64,000 nt of DNA from Apium graveolens. Its lineage: Eukaryota; Streptophyta; Magnoliopsida; Apiales; Apiaceae. Shown in pieces: positions 45,721 through 56,147 of this stretch (its first letter is position 1; each line of letters opens with the position of its first letter). The stretch spans positions 55,308,665-55,372,664 of the forward strand of contig NC_133653.1 of NCBI RefSeq assembly GCF_009905375.1, given 5' to 3'. Position numbers and translations under genes: made by a program. The notes beneath the pieces were generated by a model. That model saw only the letters and a program-made list of their open reading frames with translations, was not told the origin of the DNA and searched no databases.

Positions 45721-46496
45721 TTATTTACAGCTTTAAAATTTCAAAAACTTATGAGGAGCCAGCCCTCTTTTGATGCTGTGCAAAGTTGTTTTTCTGCTAC
45801 TCTTTTATTTTTGCATGTATGATTTGTCGTTAATTTCATCTTTACTCCAAAATTTGTTAAGGCATTCTGATTTTTCTCTTGGCAATCAGGTGTTTTCATG
45901 GAGTATGCAACAATATGGCGCGTCCTTAATCATATTTTTAGTGTAATTAATTTTTGTGTGATCTCAGAGTTTGTCATTGTGTTTCTTTCTTCGTAGTGTT
46001 CAGATATAAGGGCGCGCCGTATTGCAGATAATATGTACTTTTTCCTTTCCATCAGTACCTTTGCAATATTTTAATTGACTTATTAGTCCAAAGGCGCGCC
46101 TTTGTTCGGGGGGCTTTTGCCTTAGTCTTATTTTACAGGTCATGTGCATTTATTTCCTTTATCCTCGTCTACTACGTCTGTCTTGACTATAAAGCAGGAG
46201 CCATCAGATAGGGCGCGCCATTGATGTTTTTCAGATGAGAATTTTCATGTCAAGCAAATATAGTAATTTTTGAAGTAAATTTTCTCTTTTATTGATAATG
46301 CGCTCTAGTGTGTACATTACACCAGTCCCATGGCTACTATGCTCTATGGGGAAATTTTTTGAAAATTTTTCTTCCTTCTGCTAGTTGCAAGGTTCGCAGT
46401 CACATGTACTACCCCCCTAGGCTAGGAGGAATTTATTTGCTACTAGCCTATTACATAAGAATCAAAACAAGAAAATAAGGGGGACACAGCCACACC
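45721..46496. other. Convergent 3' region between antisense gene and integrase
   Basis: No coding sequence is seen. Three GGCGCGCC sites (46011, 46093, 46212) lie here and then the array stops. The antisense gene and gag-pol converge on this stretch, so it should hold the antisense transcript's polyadenylation signals. No single signal stands out. Confidence 0.5.
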
Positions 46497-47650
46497 CTAC
46501 TGATAATACTTCCGCAAATGTTCTGCATTCCATGCTCGAGGAATAAGTTTTCCATCCAGATCTTCTAAGCGATAGGTCCCTTTCCAGAGTATAGCTTTAA
46601 CTTTGTATGGTCCTTCCCAATTAGCTCCAAGCACCCCATGCTGAGCTATCTTAGTGTTAGGCATAATCTTTCACAACACGAGATCCCCAACCTTGAATGG
46701 TACGGACTTTACTTTTTTATTGAAATACCTTGCGACCCTCTGTTGGTACGCATCGAGCTTCAATTGAGCATTTGCCCGGGCTTCATCTAATAGATCCAAG
46801 TGGAGCCTCTAGTTAACTTCCGCATCTTCCTCTACGAACGCGTCTCTCCGTAGAGATCCTGCTCCTACCTTCACGGGAACCATGGCCTCATACCCGTAGG
46901 TCAGCAGAAAAGGGGTTTCACCTGTGGTCGACCTAGGTGTCGTGTTGTAGGACCAAAGGACCATATGCATTTCTTCTGGCCAATCCCCTTTCTTCTCTTC
47001 TAACTTTGCCTTCAAGGTATGTTTTATAATTTTGTTTATGGCTTCTGTCTGACCATTACTCTGCGGATGATAAACCGCGACGAAGTCTTTTTTAATCTTT
47101 AAGTCTTCATAGAGCTTCCTTAACTCTTTACTATCAAATTGTTTTCCATTGTCTGAAATGAGCTTGTAGGGAATACCAAACCTGCATACTATGGAATTGA
47201 ACATGAAGTCCCTTATCTTCTTTGCCGTGATCGTGGCTAGTGGCATAGCTTCTGCCCATTTGGTGAAGTAGTCCACAGCTACCACGGCGTATTTTACACC
47301 CCACTTTGCTTTGGGTAACTATCCAATGAGATCAATTCCCCACATGGCAAAAGGCCAGGGGCTTGCCAATGAGGTAATGGTGGATGTCGGGGTGTTGGAA
47401 TAGTTGGCGAACCGCTGGCAACGATCACAAGCCCGGACAAAATTGAAAGCATCTTCCCTCATAGTCGGCCAGTAGTACCCTTGTCTGAGCACTTTTAATG
47501 CCAAGGAACCACCCCCCGAGTGATTGCCACAAATCCCTTCGTGCACCTCTCTGAGAATATAATTTCTTTCTTCCCTGTCCACACAACGTAACAGTGGCTG
47601 GTTAAATCATCTCTTGTATAGTACCCCGTCATACTCGACATACTTTGCAG
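46497..47650 (-). pseudogene. Element F integrase
   Basis: From 47582 downwards: HHCC zinc finger (HEGICGNHSGG ... CDRCQRF) and first catalytic Asp in WGIDLIG near 47325. Second Asp is in LISDNGKQF near 47155 and the Glu in NGQTEAIN near 47050. The C-terminal domain (KVGDLVL ... WEGPYKVKAIL ... GTYRLEDLDGKLIPRAWN) ends HLRKYYQ at 46497. In-frame stops at 47317-47319, after DAEVN near 46809 and after GDLVL near 46680 disable it. No chromodomain is present, as usual for Tat elements. Confidence 0.9.
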
Positions 47651-47729
47651 CTTGGTACCGAAGGCGTCGAGCTTGTAGTTTATCCTCTGGTACAGCCCCT
47701 GTCTGAATATAGTTATGGATGGGGGTCAT

Positions 47730-48798
47730 CTAGTTTTCTTGTGGGATTTTTTGCGTTTGAAACATCTCCACCTCCGGGATACTTGGAATTTCCTGGATTC
47801 CCAAAGGGATTTGTCCAAGTTGAACGTTATCCATCTGTGATCCCATCTTGGCCAAAGCATCCGCATTACTATTCTCTTCTCGCGGAACACTTTCTAGTCT
47901 GGCACTTAAAAATTTTCCCAGTAGGCATTTTGCAAATCTCATATATAGCTCTGTCCGCGGTCCCCGGGCTGGGAATCCTCCGTTGACCTGGTTCACAACT
48001 AATTCGGAATCACTCCGAACTATCAAATTAACGGCCCCTACCTCCAGAGCTAATTTCAGACCGTTGATCAAGGCTTCATACTCAGCATCATTGTTGGTAG
48101 CATAAAACTTGAAATGGATAACACTCATCAAGCGGTGCCCCTCCGGAGTGATCAAGACTATCCCGGCACCTGACCCGTTGTTGTTTACGGCCCCATCCAC
48201 ATGTAATGTCCACCAAGGGTGGGGGAGTTCCTGCTTCTTTTCGTCCTGATGACTTTCTTGCGGGGTTGGTTCCGCCAGCACTATGGCCTTATCATCAACT
48301 TCTTCATCGAACTCAAGTACGAAATCAGCCAGCGCTTGTCCTTTGATTGCCGTGCGAGGACAATATTCTAAATCGAATTGCCCTAGATCTACGGCCCATT
48401 TTAACATTCTTCCTGACGATTCGGGTTTATGTAAAATATGCCGGAGCGGATAAGCGGTGCGAACTTCTATTCGGTGAGCCTGAAAATACGGTCTTAGCTT
48501 TCGTGCCGCAAGAATAAGGGCGTACACTAGTTTTTCCATGTTGGTATACCTGGTTTCCACGTCCAACAACCTTTTGCTTACATAGTATACAGGCCACTGG
48601 TGGCTTGCTTCTTCCTTTACCAAAACGGCACTGACGGAATATTCAGACACCGCCAAGTACAGAATTAATGTTTCTCCGTTTTCTGGCTTGGCCAACATCG
48701 GGGGATTTTCCGGTTGTTCTTTGATTTTCAGAAAAGCTTCTTCACAGTCAGGGGTCCACTATAAATTCCTTCCCTCTCCCTTTGATCGCTTTGAAGAA
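47730..48798 (-). pseudogene. Element F RNase H plus archaeal-type RNase H
   Basis: The open frame of 322 codons (47730-48698) starts with the retroviral-type RNase H (LYLAVSEYSVSAVLVKEE ... PVYYVSKRLLDVETRYTNME). It continues through a linker into a second RNase H of archaeal type, roughly residues 163-290. The acidic residues of the latter are visible in LHVDGAVN, NNDAEYEAL and VRSDSELV. Presence of both domains is diagnostic of the Tat lineage. It is in a different frame from RT upstream, so a frameshift lies near 48700-48850. Confidence 0.9.
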
Positions 48799-49575
48799 TT
48801 CTTTGCACCTATCCGACGACTTCGACACAAATCGATTTAGGGTCGCGATCCTTCATGTTAGACTCTGTACCTGTTTGACACTGGTGGGAGATTTCATGTC
48901 TAGCAGAGCTTTTATTTTTTCCGGGTTATCCTCAATTCCCCAGTGGTTGACCATGAATCCCAAGAATTTTCCCGACTCTACGCCGAACACGCACTTCTGC
49001 GGGTTTAGTTTCATCCTATATTTTCTCAGGATATGGAACATTTCAGTTAAGTCGGCGACGTGATCTTCCGCCCTTTTCGACTTCACGAGCATGTCATCCA
49101 CATACACTTCCATAGTCTTCCCAATCTGCTTCTTGAACATTTTGTTTACCAACCTTTGGTAAGTGGCACCGGCGTTGATCAGACCAAATGGCATTCTGAT
49201 ATAGCAGTAGAGCCCTCTATCAGTGATGAAAGAGGTGTGCTCCTGGTCAGGCTCATACATAAGGATCTGGTTATACCCGGAGTATGGATCCATGAAGCTG
49301 AGCAGGGCATGTCCTGCCGTGGCATCGACCAACTGATCAATTCTTGGTAGGGGAAAACTATCTTTTGGGCATGCTTTATTTAGGTCGGTGAAGTCCACGC
49401 ACGTTCTCTATTTGCCGTTGGGCTTTTTTACCAATACCGGATTTGCTAGCCATTCTGGGTAGAAAGATTCTCGAATTAGTCCGATGTCTAGGAGCCTTTC
49501 TACTTCTTCTGCCAGGGCTATAGCTCTCTCTCCACTTACGACCCTTCATTTTTGTCGAACCCCTTTATGCTTGGG
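48799..49575 (-). pseudogene. Element F reverse transcriptase
   Basis: The open frame of 181 codons (48853-49398) contains DFTDLNKACPKDSFPLPRID at the start, the MPFGLINAGATYQRLVN palm block, the catalytic YVDD (MEVYVDDMLVKSK) near 49090 and NPQKCVFGV with FLGFMV in the thumb. Upstream, WLANPVLVKKPNGK near 49430 is separated from it by a stop. Another stop follows KQVQSLT. Confidence 0.9.
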
Positions 49576-50245
49576 GTCGATATTCAATCAGTGGCATATT
49601 ATTTCTAGATCAATCCCCACCATATCAGAATAGCTCCATGCAAATACATCAAGGTTTGCCAACAGAAATATTGAAAGACCTTCCTTTAACCTTGGTGCCA
49701 ATTGGGACCCTATTCTCAGAACCTTACTCGGGTCTTTTTCATCAACGGGGATTTCGATCGTATCTTCTGCTGGCCCCATCTTTTCCGTCGGTATCCGGGG
49801 ATCCAAGTCAGGGGGATTATAGATCTCCTGGTCTTGTAGAGAGGGTGCATCCCCTTTAGGAGGTGTGCCTTGCGTAGTAGAGTCATCAACTTCTTTAGTA
49901 TGTTTTGCGGGCGAGGGTGCTCCTGCAAGAGGAATGGCATCACCCTGTTCGAGGCTTTGCAAGACATCGAATCTTCCTTCTAAATGTTCCCCATGGAAAT
50001 CTGCTTGGACTATGGTATCCATCATCTCCTCTTCTTCCAACATCTCAATTATGATTGCGTCTTCCAAGTACAACATTGTCGAGGGCAACTCAGAGGGATG
50101 TTCTTCTTCTTGCTCAACATAATAGTTGACTCAGATTTCCTCAGTTGGTTGCTCAATGCTTTTCTCCCGATCCACGTCCGGAGTATCATCGGCGTGGGAG
50201 TCTTTTCTGAAACCTTTCATTGCTTGTCTGTAGCACTCCCGTGAG
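49576..50245 (-). pseudogene. Element F protease-RT linker
   Basis: The open frame 49588-50088 encodes an acidic, low-complexity linker with MLYLEDAIIIEMLEEEEMMD, ending in LDVFAWSYSDMVGID, the conserved lead-in to Tat RT. Frames change on both sides. Confidence 0.75.
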
Positions 50246-51418
50246 TCATATTGGGAACCCCTGATACTTCCCACTCCATTCGGCATTGGAAAATTTGATA
50301 GTTAGGTGGTGAATTGAAGTGATGACTCTCATTTCCCGCAGAAAAGGTCGTCCCAATAACACGTTGTGGGACGATTCCTGATTCAGGACCTTAAATTCAA
50401 GCATCTTTGTTACCGTCAATGGGCTTTCCCCCAGTGTACATGGGAGCCGAATCGACCCCATGACTCTAACTCCCGCACCTGAAAAACCGTAGACCCACGA
50501 GTCTTCCCCCGACATATCCTGATCAGGCAGTCCCATCTTTTTAAAGGTGCTGTAATAGAGGATGTTTGCTGAGCTTCCATTATCCACGAAGGCTCTATGG
50601 ACATTCTTTGTTCCGATTTGGATGGAAATAACCAACGCATCATTGTGTGGGTGATGTACCCATCGGGCATCTATTTCCCTGAAAGTGATATTCATGGACT
50701 CACCCTTAAACACCTTGGGTGGCCGGGTTTCCACCCTATGAATATCTGTGAGAGGCCTGAACCGGGCTTCCCTAGCGTATTTTGCCAAGGCTCGGTTGCT
50801 GCATTCCATTCCGGGATCTCCCCCGTAGATTTTTCGGATACTGCCATCTCTGATAAATTTATTTTCCTCCAGGGTATCATTGTTTATCCCGCGTGGGGCT
50901 CGTCTTTCCTCTTCCCTTGTTCTGGCATCCTTGTGCTTCCTTACTTCCTTGACTACCCATTCTCCGAGGTATCCTTCCTTGATAAGCGCTTCGATTTCGT
51001 CTTTTAAATATCGGCACTCATGCGTGTTATGTCCAGATGATTCATGGTATTCACAATATTTTTTCTTGTCTTTGCTTTGCCATGATGTTAAGGCTTCAGG
51101 TTTTCTAAATAGCCCTTTATTTCTGTTTACCTCGTAGATATGATCGATAGATGCAACCAAAGGCGTGTACCGGCTTGTCCTGTAGTCATAGTTTGAGGGA
51201 GGGCTCCATCCCCTCCTTGTGCTTGCTGTATTTACCCGGTCTGGGCTTCGACTATCCCTTCGGTATCTTGGGCTTGAAGACCTATCCCTCTTCCTTCCTT
51301 TATTTCTCTGACTCGACTGTGAAGTTGGTTGTACTTCTGCCAAAGGTTGTTCTATGGCTTTAAAAGATTCTGCCAAAGCGAAGACATCCGCTAGAGTGGC
51401 CGGATCTTTCCCTTGCAA
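50246..51418 (-). pseudogene. Element F gag C-terminus and protease
   Basis: The 390-codon open frame starts DPATLADVFALAESFKAIEQ and has an RS-rich stretch. It then has a zinc-knuckle-like CEYHESSGHNTHEC, followed by LKDEIEALIKEGYL, as in Tat gag. The protease active site is FVDNGSSANILYY (DNGS in place of the usual DGGS or DSGS) near 50565. It ends with LGRPFLREM near 50330. An in-frame TAG at 51422-51424 separates it from the upstream gag. Confidence 0.85.
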
Positions 51419-51424
51419 GTGCTT

Positions 51425-52018
51425 CTAAAAATCTGATCCAACCCTTAATCCTGCGATCAGGAAACTTTTTAAGGCTTTGTCTGATGCCCCCCTCACGCTA
51501 GTAGATTCGGCGTTGAACCTTTTGAAGTACGATGTCAAGCTTTCATTTTCCCTTTGCCTAACATTGGCAAGAGTTGTGACAGAGGGAGCGTATCTCACCG
51601 CAGCTTGGAACTTAGTTAAGAACAAATTCTTCATCTGATCCCACGAGGTGATCACCCCTGGCCCGAGCTTTTGAAACCACTGTTGGGCACTTTCTCTAAA
51701 GGTTGCCGCCAAGAGACGACATCGAGCCAAGTCCGGGACTTGGTACACATCCATCTCTATATTAAAACGACCCAGGAATTCCACCGGATCTGAGTTTCCG
51801 TGGAAACGGAGATCGCTAGTAGTGTTGCGATACCCGGCCGGCAATTGTGCATCCCTTACTGCTGCCGAGAATGGGGAAGGGATTTCAGCTGTAGCTGTCA
51901 CCCTGCCTTCGAGGTGGTTAAGTAGCCTTTTTAGATCTCCTACATTGAAAGTTCCCACACCGGAAATGGTCTGCATTTGAGGCTGGGGACCTTGGGGTTG
52001 CAATAGAGGTATTTCCAC
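51425..52018 (-). pseudogene. Element F gag capsid domain
   Basis: The retrotransposon gag domain is visible: PVEFLGRFNIEMDVYQVPDL, LLAATFRESAQQWFQKLGPG, WDQMKNLFLTKFQA, and LTSYFKRFNAES. The frame continues upstream past a TAA at 52094-52096 into the arginine/glycine-rich part, and downstream past a TAG into the protease frame. Confidence 0.85.
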
Positions 52019-52093
52019 TTGATTCCCCCCGGGAGGGGCTTGTTGCTGGTTTGTATTCTGGGCGTCTTCAGGTATTACAATTATTTCAGGATT

Positions 52094-53186
52094 TTATTCT
52101 TGATTTCTCCCTTGATTCTCTTCCCCACCTTGGTCGCGGCCCCGAGCCATACCGCGATCATAGTTTTCTATATTCCTGGGATCATCATGTTCCACATAAT
52201 CATAGCCATCTGCTTGGTTATTCCAGCGGGAATCAAAGTGTCCGCGGTAATTGCCACGACGGTATCCATCTAAATATCTGCCTCGGCCTCCACCTCTTCC
52301 TCTCCATTGAGGCCTTCTCCATCGATCGTTTCCATACCCACGTCCATACCGATCCAGCGATCTGCGGGGAGGAGCTCTCTCATGATTGCGGTGCCGCTCC
52401 CGATTTTCCTGGGGATTCGGGGGCACGCGTTGGATCGCGGTGCCGCTCCCGATTTTCCTGGAAATTCAGGGGCACACGCGTTGGATCGCGGTGCCGCTCC
52501 CGATTTTCCTGGGAATTCAGGGGCACACGCGTTGTATCATGGGGCGTCACATCTCCGCGATCAGCTTTTTTCTGCCATTCAAGTAACACCATTCTCAAAT
52601 CATAATTGCTCAAGCGAATCCCCAAGCGAACTTTCAGAGCTGCGAAGCCTCGTTGCTGATTCTCCGACATCGACTCCGCCTGTCGGCGTTCCTCGAGACT
52701 ACGTCCAAAGCGATGCGGATGGGTGGCTCCCCGGTTATCTGTTCACAGAATTTCCCGTCCATCAGCATCTTCTTCCACTAGCTCAATGATCGGGGACGTG
52801 TCATTAGAATAGTCCAGGTGTCGCGGGGTTATCGGCACATGCCCTCTTTCAATGTGGCCATGGCCGGCCGAGACATCCCTATCTGTCATGGATGCTTTTC
52901 CAGGTGCCTGAGCCACTCGGTTGTGGCGAAGTCCCTTCCTGGCCTTGCATCGTTCCACAGTGCTCAACCTTGAGTCAAAACCATTCAAAGCATCGCCCAT
53001 GCGATACAGTTGTTCCAACAAGTCGGCGTTGCTGATGAGCACAGGTGGCTGTCCTCCAATGTCCGGCGTGGGACGATCAGTCATTGGCGGAACGTATGGT
53101 TCATATTCGTAGCCGTGATCAGAATCTTCTTCAGAACTTCCATCATAAAAACTTCCATCGTGATATTGAGACATCCTTCCTCCCAT
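52094..53186 (-). pseudogene. Element F gag N-terminus with RGG-type region
   Basis: Gag starts at MGGRMSQYHDGSFYDG (53186). A TGA at 52743-52745 interrupts it before SENQQRGFAALKVRLG. A tandem-repeat region (52383-52541) follows with a frameshift. The next open piece (52094-52426) has WRGRGGGRGRYLDGYRRGNY, an RGG-like basic stretch probably binding RNA. Confidence 0.8.
52383..52541 (-). repeat. Three tandem units of about 54 bp in F gag
   Basis: Each unit includes GGTGCCGCTCCCGATTTTCC and GGGGCACACGCGTT. In protein terms it repeats an 18-residue unit around NSQENRERHRDPTR. The unit nearest 52383-52431 lacks two bases (CACGCG instead of CACACGCG), which shifts the gag frame. Confidence 0.9.
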
Positions 53187-53215
53187 ATGTAGATCTTGTT
53201 CGAGCCCCTCCTTCT

Positions 53216-53225
53216 AGCGCCAATT
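53216..53225 (-). other. Element F primer-binding site
   Basis: The minus strand reads AATTGGCGCTAGAAGG next to the LTR end. This has the form typical of Tat elements. The priming tRNA (probably Arg) is not certain. Confidence 0.7.
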
Positions 53226-54626
53226 TGTTGAGGGAGGAATTTGGGAACAACAAAACTTGAGGTTAGTAGCCAGAAACAAGATCTGTGATGGCAGTTCTCC
53301 GTCGGAAATGTGAACAGTAACCGATGAATCCGACGAACAGTATTCGTCGGAAAAGATGAACAATGTATGGTGGTGATGATTATTGGGGGCTGAGATTGCT
53401 TAGGGTTAGTGGTGGCTCCTTTGCGCTCTCGCTTCTGACCCTCCACAATGTGCCTACGTACCCCTATTTATAGGGGATCAAGCCCACGTAGTTCTTGGGG
53501 AACAAGAAACCTAATGGGCTTAGATTTCTTATCCCGAGGCCCAATGGGAAACCCACTGGAAACCATCTTCTACTGGCTTTAGGAATGTCCGCCAATGAGG
53601 CCCAACCACAAAGGCCCAAGGCTCGTCCGCGGCTTCGAGACTTCACGGATGAGGCATCTCCCTGGCCAAGGATAACCCTCCGCTACCAGCTGTTTTTCTA
53701 GTCCGTGGACGCAGGTATAGCCGTGGTTCACCCCAAATGTTGGACATATCCTTGTCCCCCGATAAGGAGCCCCTACCAGATTACAGGACAAGTGATCCTA
53801 AGCTTTTGGGTGCAAAGTGCAGGATACTCCAAAGTCTCCCAACGAGGACACCTGTTGACTACAGAGACAGAGCTCCCAAAGTACACACCAGATTTCACCC
53901 CACATCCCCAATGAGGGCACCCATTGACTACAGGAGGAGGCCTTCAGTCCAGGCATACCCCTGGAGGTATCTGACCACGGACACCGCCTTTCTTGTAGAT
54001 ATGCTACATGAAGGAGTTCTTCAATAGAGTACCTGCATCAAATAGGTTAGTAATAACATTCTCCATCTTCCTTGAGTCTTCCAGAGAACCTATCCAAGCA
54101 GCACATAAAAGTTGTATTTATATGTCAAGCAGAAGTTGAGGGCGCGCCCTGACATCTCTGCATGTTGGCGCCGCCCTTTGTTACAAGCCTTTGGTCTCTT
54201 CTTATATCATTCTACATCATAGGGCGCGCCCTAAACTATTCATCTTTAGGGCTCGCTCCAATTCTGTCCAAGCCAACGAGCAAGTCTATTAAAGCAATCA
54301 TGTCCAAACAATCCGTCCAAGGAGCCTTCCTTGCCCAAGGCGCGCCCTAAGGCTCACTACACTACAGGTTTCAATTAAGAAATTTCTCTCCTCCTTCCCG
54401 ATAACTGGGCGCGCCTCCTCCACCTGTTTGAGGGCGCGCCTTTAATACATGATAATCACAACCGTTAATCAGCTACTTAGTCAACGGGGCGCAATCTTTG
54501 GGCGCGCCTTTTATTTATAGAAAGTCAATCTCATCTTTTCCCTAGATTTCAGGTGCTTCCCCTTTGATTCTGCTCATTTTTTGATCTTAATCTGAATATT
54601 GTTTATACCAATTTTTGGGCATAACA
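53226..54626 (-). mobile_element. Element F 5' LTR
   Basis: It is 1401 bp, from TGTTGAGGG to GGGCATAACA. The TATA box on the minus strand is at about 53464-53477 (CCTATAAATAGGGG). Six exact GGCGCGCC sites lie in U3 at 54141, 54223, 54339, 54408, 54433 and 54501. Confidence 0.95.
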
Positions 54627-55274
54627 CTCATCATCACCATGAGTTCTAATAAAAACATGATAATAAACAATATAAGAGTACTAGGGTTTAAAAACAAATC
54701 GAAAATAAGCATCCAAGTATCGCCTAAATCAAAAAAAACAAAAGTCTTCTTCTCCATAGCCGTCTCTTGCTCTCTAGGTCTTCATATTGCTCTCCCAGGT
54801 CTCCTGGTTGTTAAAAACGTCTTTTTATTGGTATATATAGGCTCCAGGATGATCAGGACTCTCAAAATCTTCAATTTCGACTAAAATCAGGATTCTGCGA
54901 CAGAAACAGGGCGCGGGCGCGCTGGAATAGTGTTTTCAGCGGCACGGGCGCGCTGGTTCTGGCGCGGCCACGCCGACCTCTTGGAAAAATTCTGACATTT
55001 CTTCTTTTGGCCGTATCTTAAGTTCTACTCATCAGAACTAGGCGATTCAACTGCCCACGCGAAGATAACAAGATTCTCTACAACTTGAGAATGGCCTAGG
55101 CTGAAAATTGTGATCTCGTTTCAGAATATATCTTCAAAAAGCTTCTTTCTTCATTTAACTGATGCCTGAAATACACAAACACAAAAACATATAAAAAATA
55201 CCAACAACTTGAGTCTAAAATAACAACTTAAGCCTGAAATGAAGCATCCAAGTAGATATAAAATCCACTTATCA
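54627..55274 (-). mobile_element. Athila 5' LTR, outer part
   Basis: It continues 39807-40590 after element F and ends CCACTTATCA (TGATAAGTGG in element sense), the LTR start. A TATA box (CCTATATATACC, minus strand) lies at about 54830-54842. Just upstream of it in element sense, at 54905-54975, is a cluster of GGGCGCGCTGG-type motifs. Confidence 0.8.
54905..54975. repeat. GGGCGCGCTGG motif pair in Athila U3
   Basis: GGCGCGGGCGCGCTGG, then GGGCGCGCTGG, then GGCGCGGCC occur within 70 bases, in otherwise AT-rich LTR. Confidence 0.8.
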
Positions 55275-56147
55275 GGGTTTGAGATGAGTATGATGGTGAG
55301 TTGAATTTCTTTCTTGAACTTCAAGTGAATCAAAAGTTAGATGGTATCTTCGTTTGTTAAACAAAGTACATCAGAGATCTTCAAAAGAAATATAAGTTGA
55401 CAAATTTTATACCTGCAAAGACTCTGATGGAAACTGCCACAAAACTTGATCAAGACAAGTCTAGTAAGAAGGTGGATATCACTAATTACTGAGGCATTAT
55501 TGGATCATTGCTCTACCTGACTGTGAGTCATCTAGATATTATGTTTGTAACATGTCTGTGTGCACGGTTCCAGGATGATCCGAAGGAATCTCATCTAATG
55601 GTCGTTAAAATAATTTTTAGATATCTAAAGGGTACACCTAATCTAGGTATCTGGTATCCTAAAGATACGGGCTTTGATCTTATCGGCTACACTGATTCTG
55701 ATTACGCTGGTTGTAAGATTGATCAGAAGAGTACTTCAGGAAGCTGTCAGTTTCTTGGAAGAAAATTGGTTTCTTGGTTTTGTAAGAAGCAACATTCAGT
55801 TTCTAAATCTACTGTTGAAGCTGAATACAGTTGCTGGAAGCTGTTGTTCTCAAATTCTCTAGATGAGAAACCAACTCCGAGATTATGGACTTGACTAGAA
55901 GAATATTCCTATCTATTGTAAAAACATAAGTGCCTTATCAATCTCAAACAATCATGTTCAACACTCTAGGACCAAACATATTGATATAAGGTATCATTTC
56001 ATAAAAGAGCATATATTGAATGGTATTTTGGAACTTCACTATGTCCCCACAATGGATCAAATTAGAAATATTTATACAAAGCCACTTGATGAAGCTACCT
56101 TTAGCAAGTTTGTTAGTGAACTTGGAATGTTGAATTTGTCCAATTAA
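55275..56147 (+). pseudogene. Copia RT end and RNase H (element G)
   Basis: It starts with FEMSMMGELNFFLELQV (RT thumb of copia). Then follow KYIRDLQKKYKL, IIGSLLYLTVSHLDIMF, HLMVVKIIFRYLKGTPNLGI, and the RNase H block GYTDSDYAGCKIDQKSTSG with STVEAEY. After a frameshift near 55840 it continues HSRTKHIDIRYHFIKEH and NIYTKPLDEATF, ending MLNLSN at 56147. Stops occur near 55354 and 55490. Confidence 0.9.

Larger units (their letters stand above)
41703..46219. repeat. Array of 22 GGCGCGCC palindromes
   Basis: Exact copies start at 41703, 41772, 41797, 41875, 42090, 42764, 42813, 42942, 43119, 43405, 43432, 43825, 44158, 44540, 44645, 44814, 44953, 45168, 45619, 46011, 46093 and 46212. Six more lie in the right LTR (54141-54508). 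Many extend to GGGCGCGCCC, and near copies (GGCGCGTCC, GGTGCGCC, GGCGCACC) also occur. They fall in LTR, promoter flank, exons, introns and downstream sequence of the antisense gene. In coding parts they are read in more than one frame (GAP, ARP, ARL). I see none in F's gag-pol. Confidence 0.95.
40591..54626 (-). mobile_element. Element F: Tat-clade Ty3/gypsy element with antisense gene
   Basis: LTRs of 1400 and 1401 bp (40591-41990 and 53226-54626), a primer site at 53216-53225 and a polypurine tract at 41991-42000 define a full-length minus-strand element of 14.0 kb. Order in element sense: gag, protease, RT, RNase H, second archaeal-type RNase H, integrase, then a gene on the opposite strand before the 3' LTR. 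The second RNase H and antisense extra gene are hallmarks of the Tat lineage (Grande and Retand are known examples). The LTRs differ by about 3% by eye, and stops and frameshifts make it non-autonomous. Confidence 0.95.
13831..55274 (-). mobile_element. Element E: Athila-clade Ty3/gypsy element, interrupted twice
   Basis: Athila gag lies at 38274-39663, a PBS-like site at 39783-39800, a 5' LTR at 39807-40590 plus 54627-55274, and the gag-protease continuation at 13831-14884. Removing B (14885-38268) and F (40591-54626), each with one copy of its target duplication, makes these pieces continuous. The 3' part (RT, integrase, 3' LTR) is missing, cut at 13831 where element A sequence abuts. The right end (CCACTTATCA at 55274) adjoins copia RT coding sequence of element G. 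Confidence 0.85.

Noticed and set aside
41703..46219. CRISPR array or bacterial insertion as the source of regular GC-rich repeats
   Set aside because: Spacing is irregular, the repeat is only 8-10 bases, and the context is a plant retrotransposon with introns.
52051..52789. Plus-strand frames of 184 and 160 codons with internal repeats
   Set aside because: They are shadows of F gag; the repeat is the 54-bp tandem unit, whose minus-strand translation fits gag.
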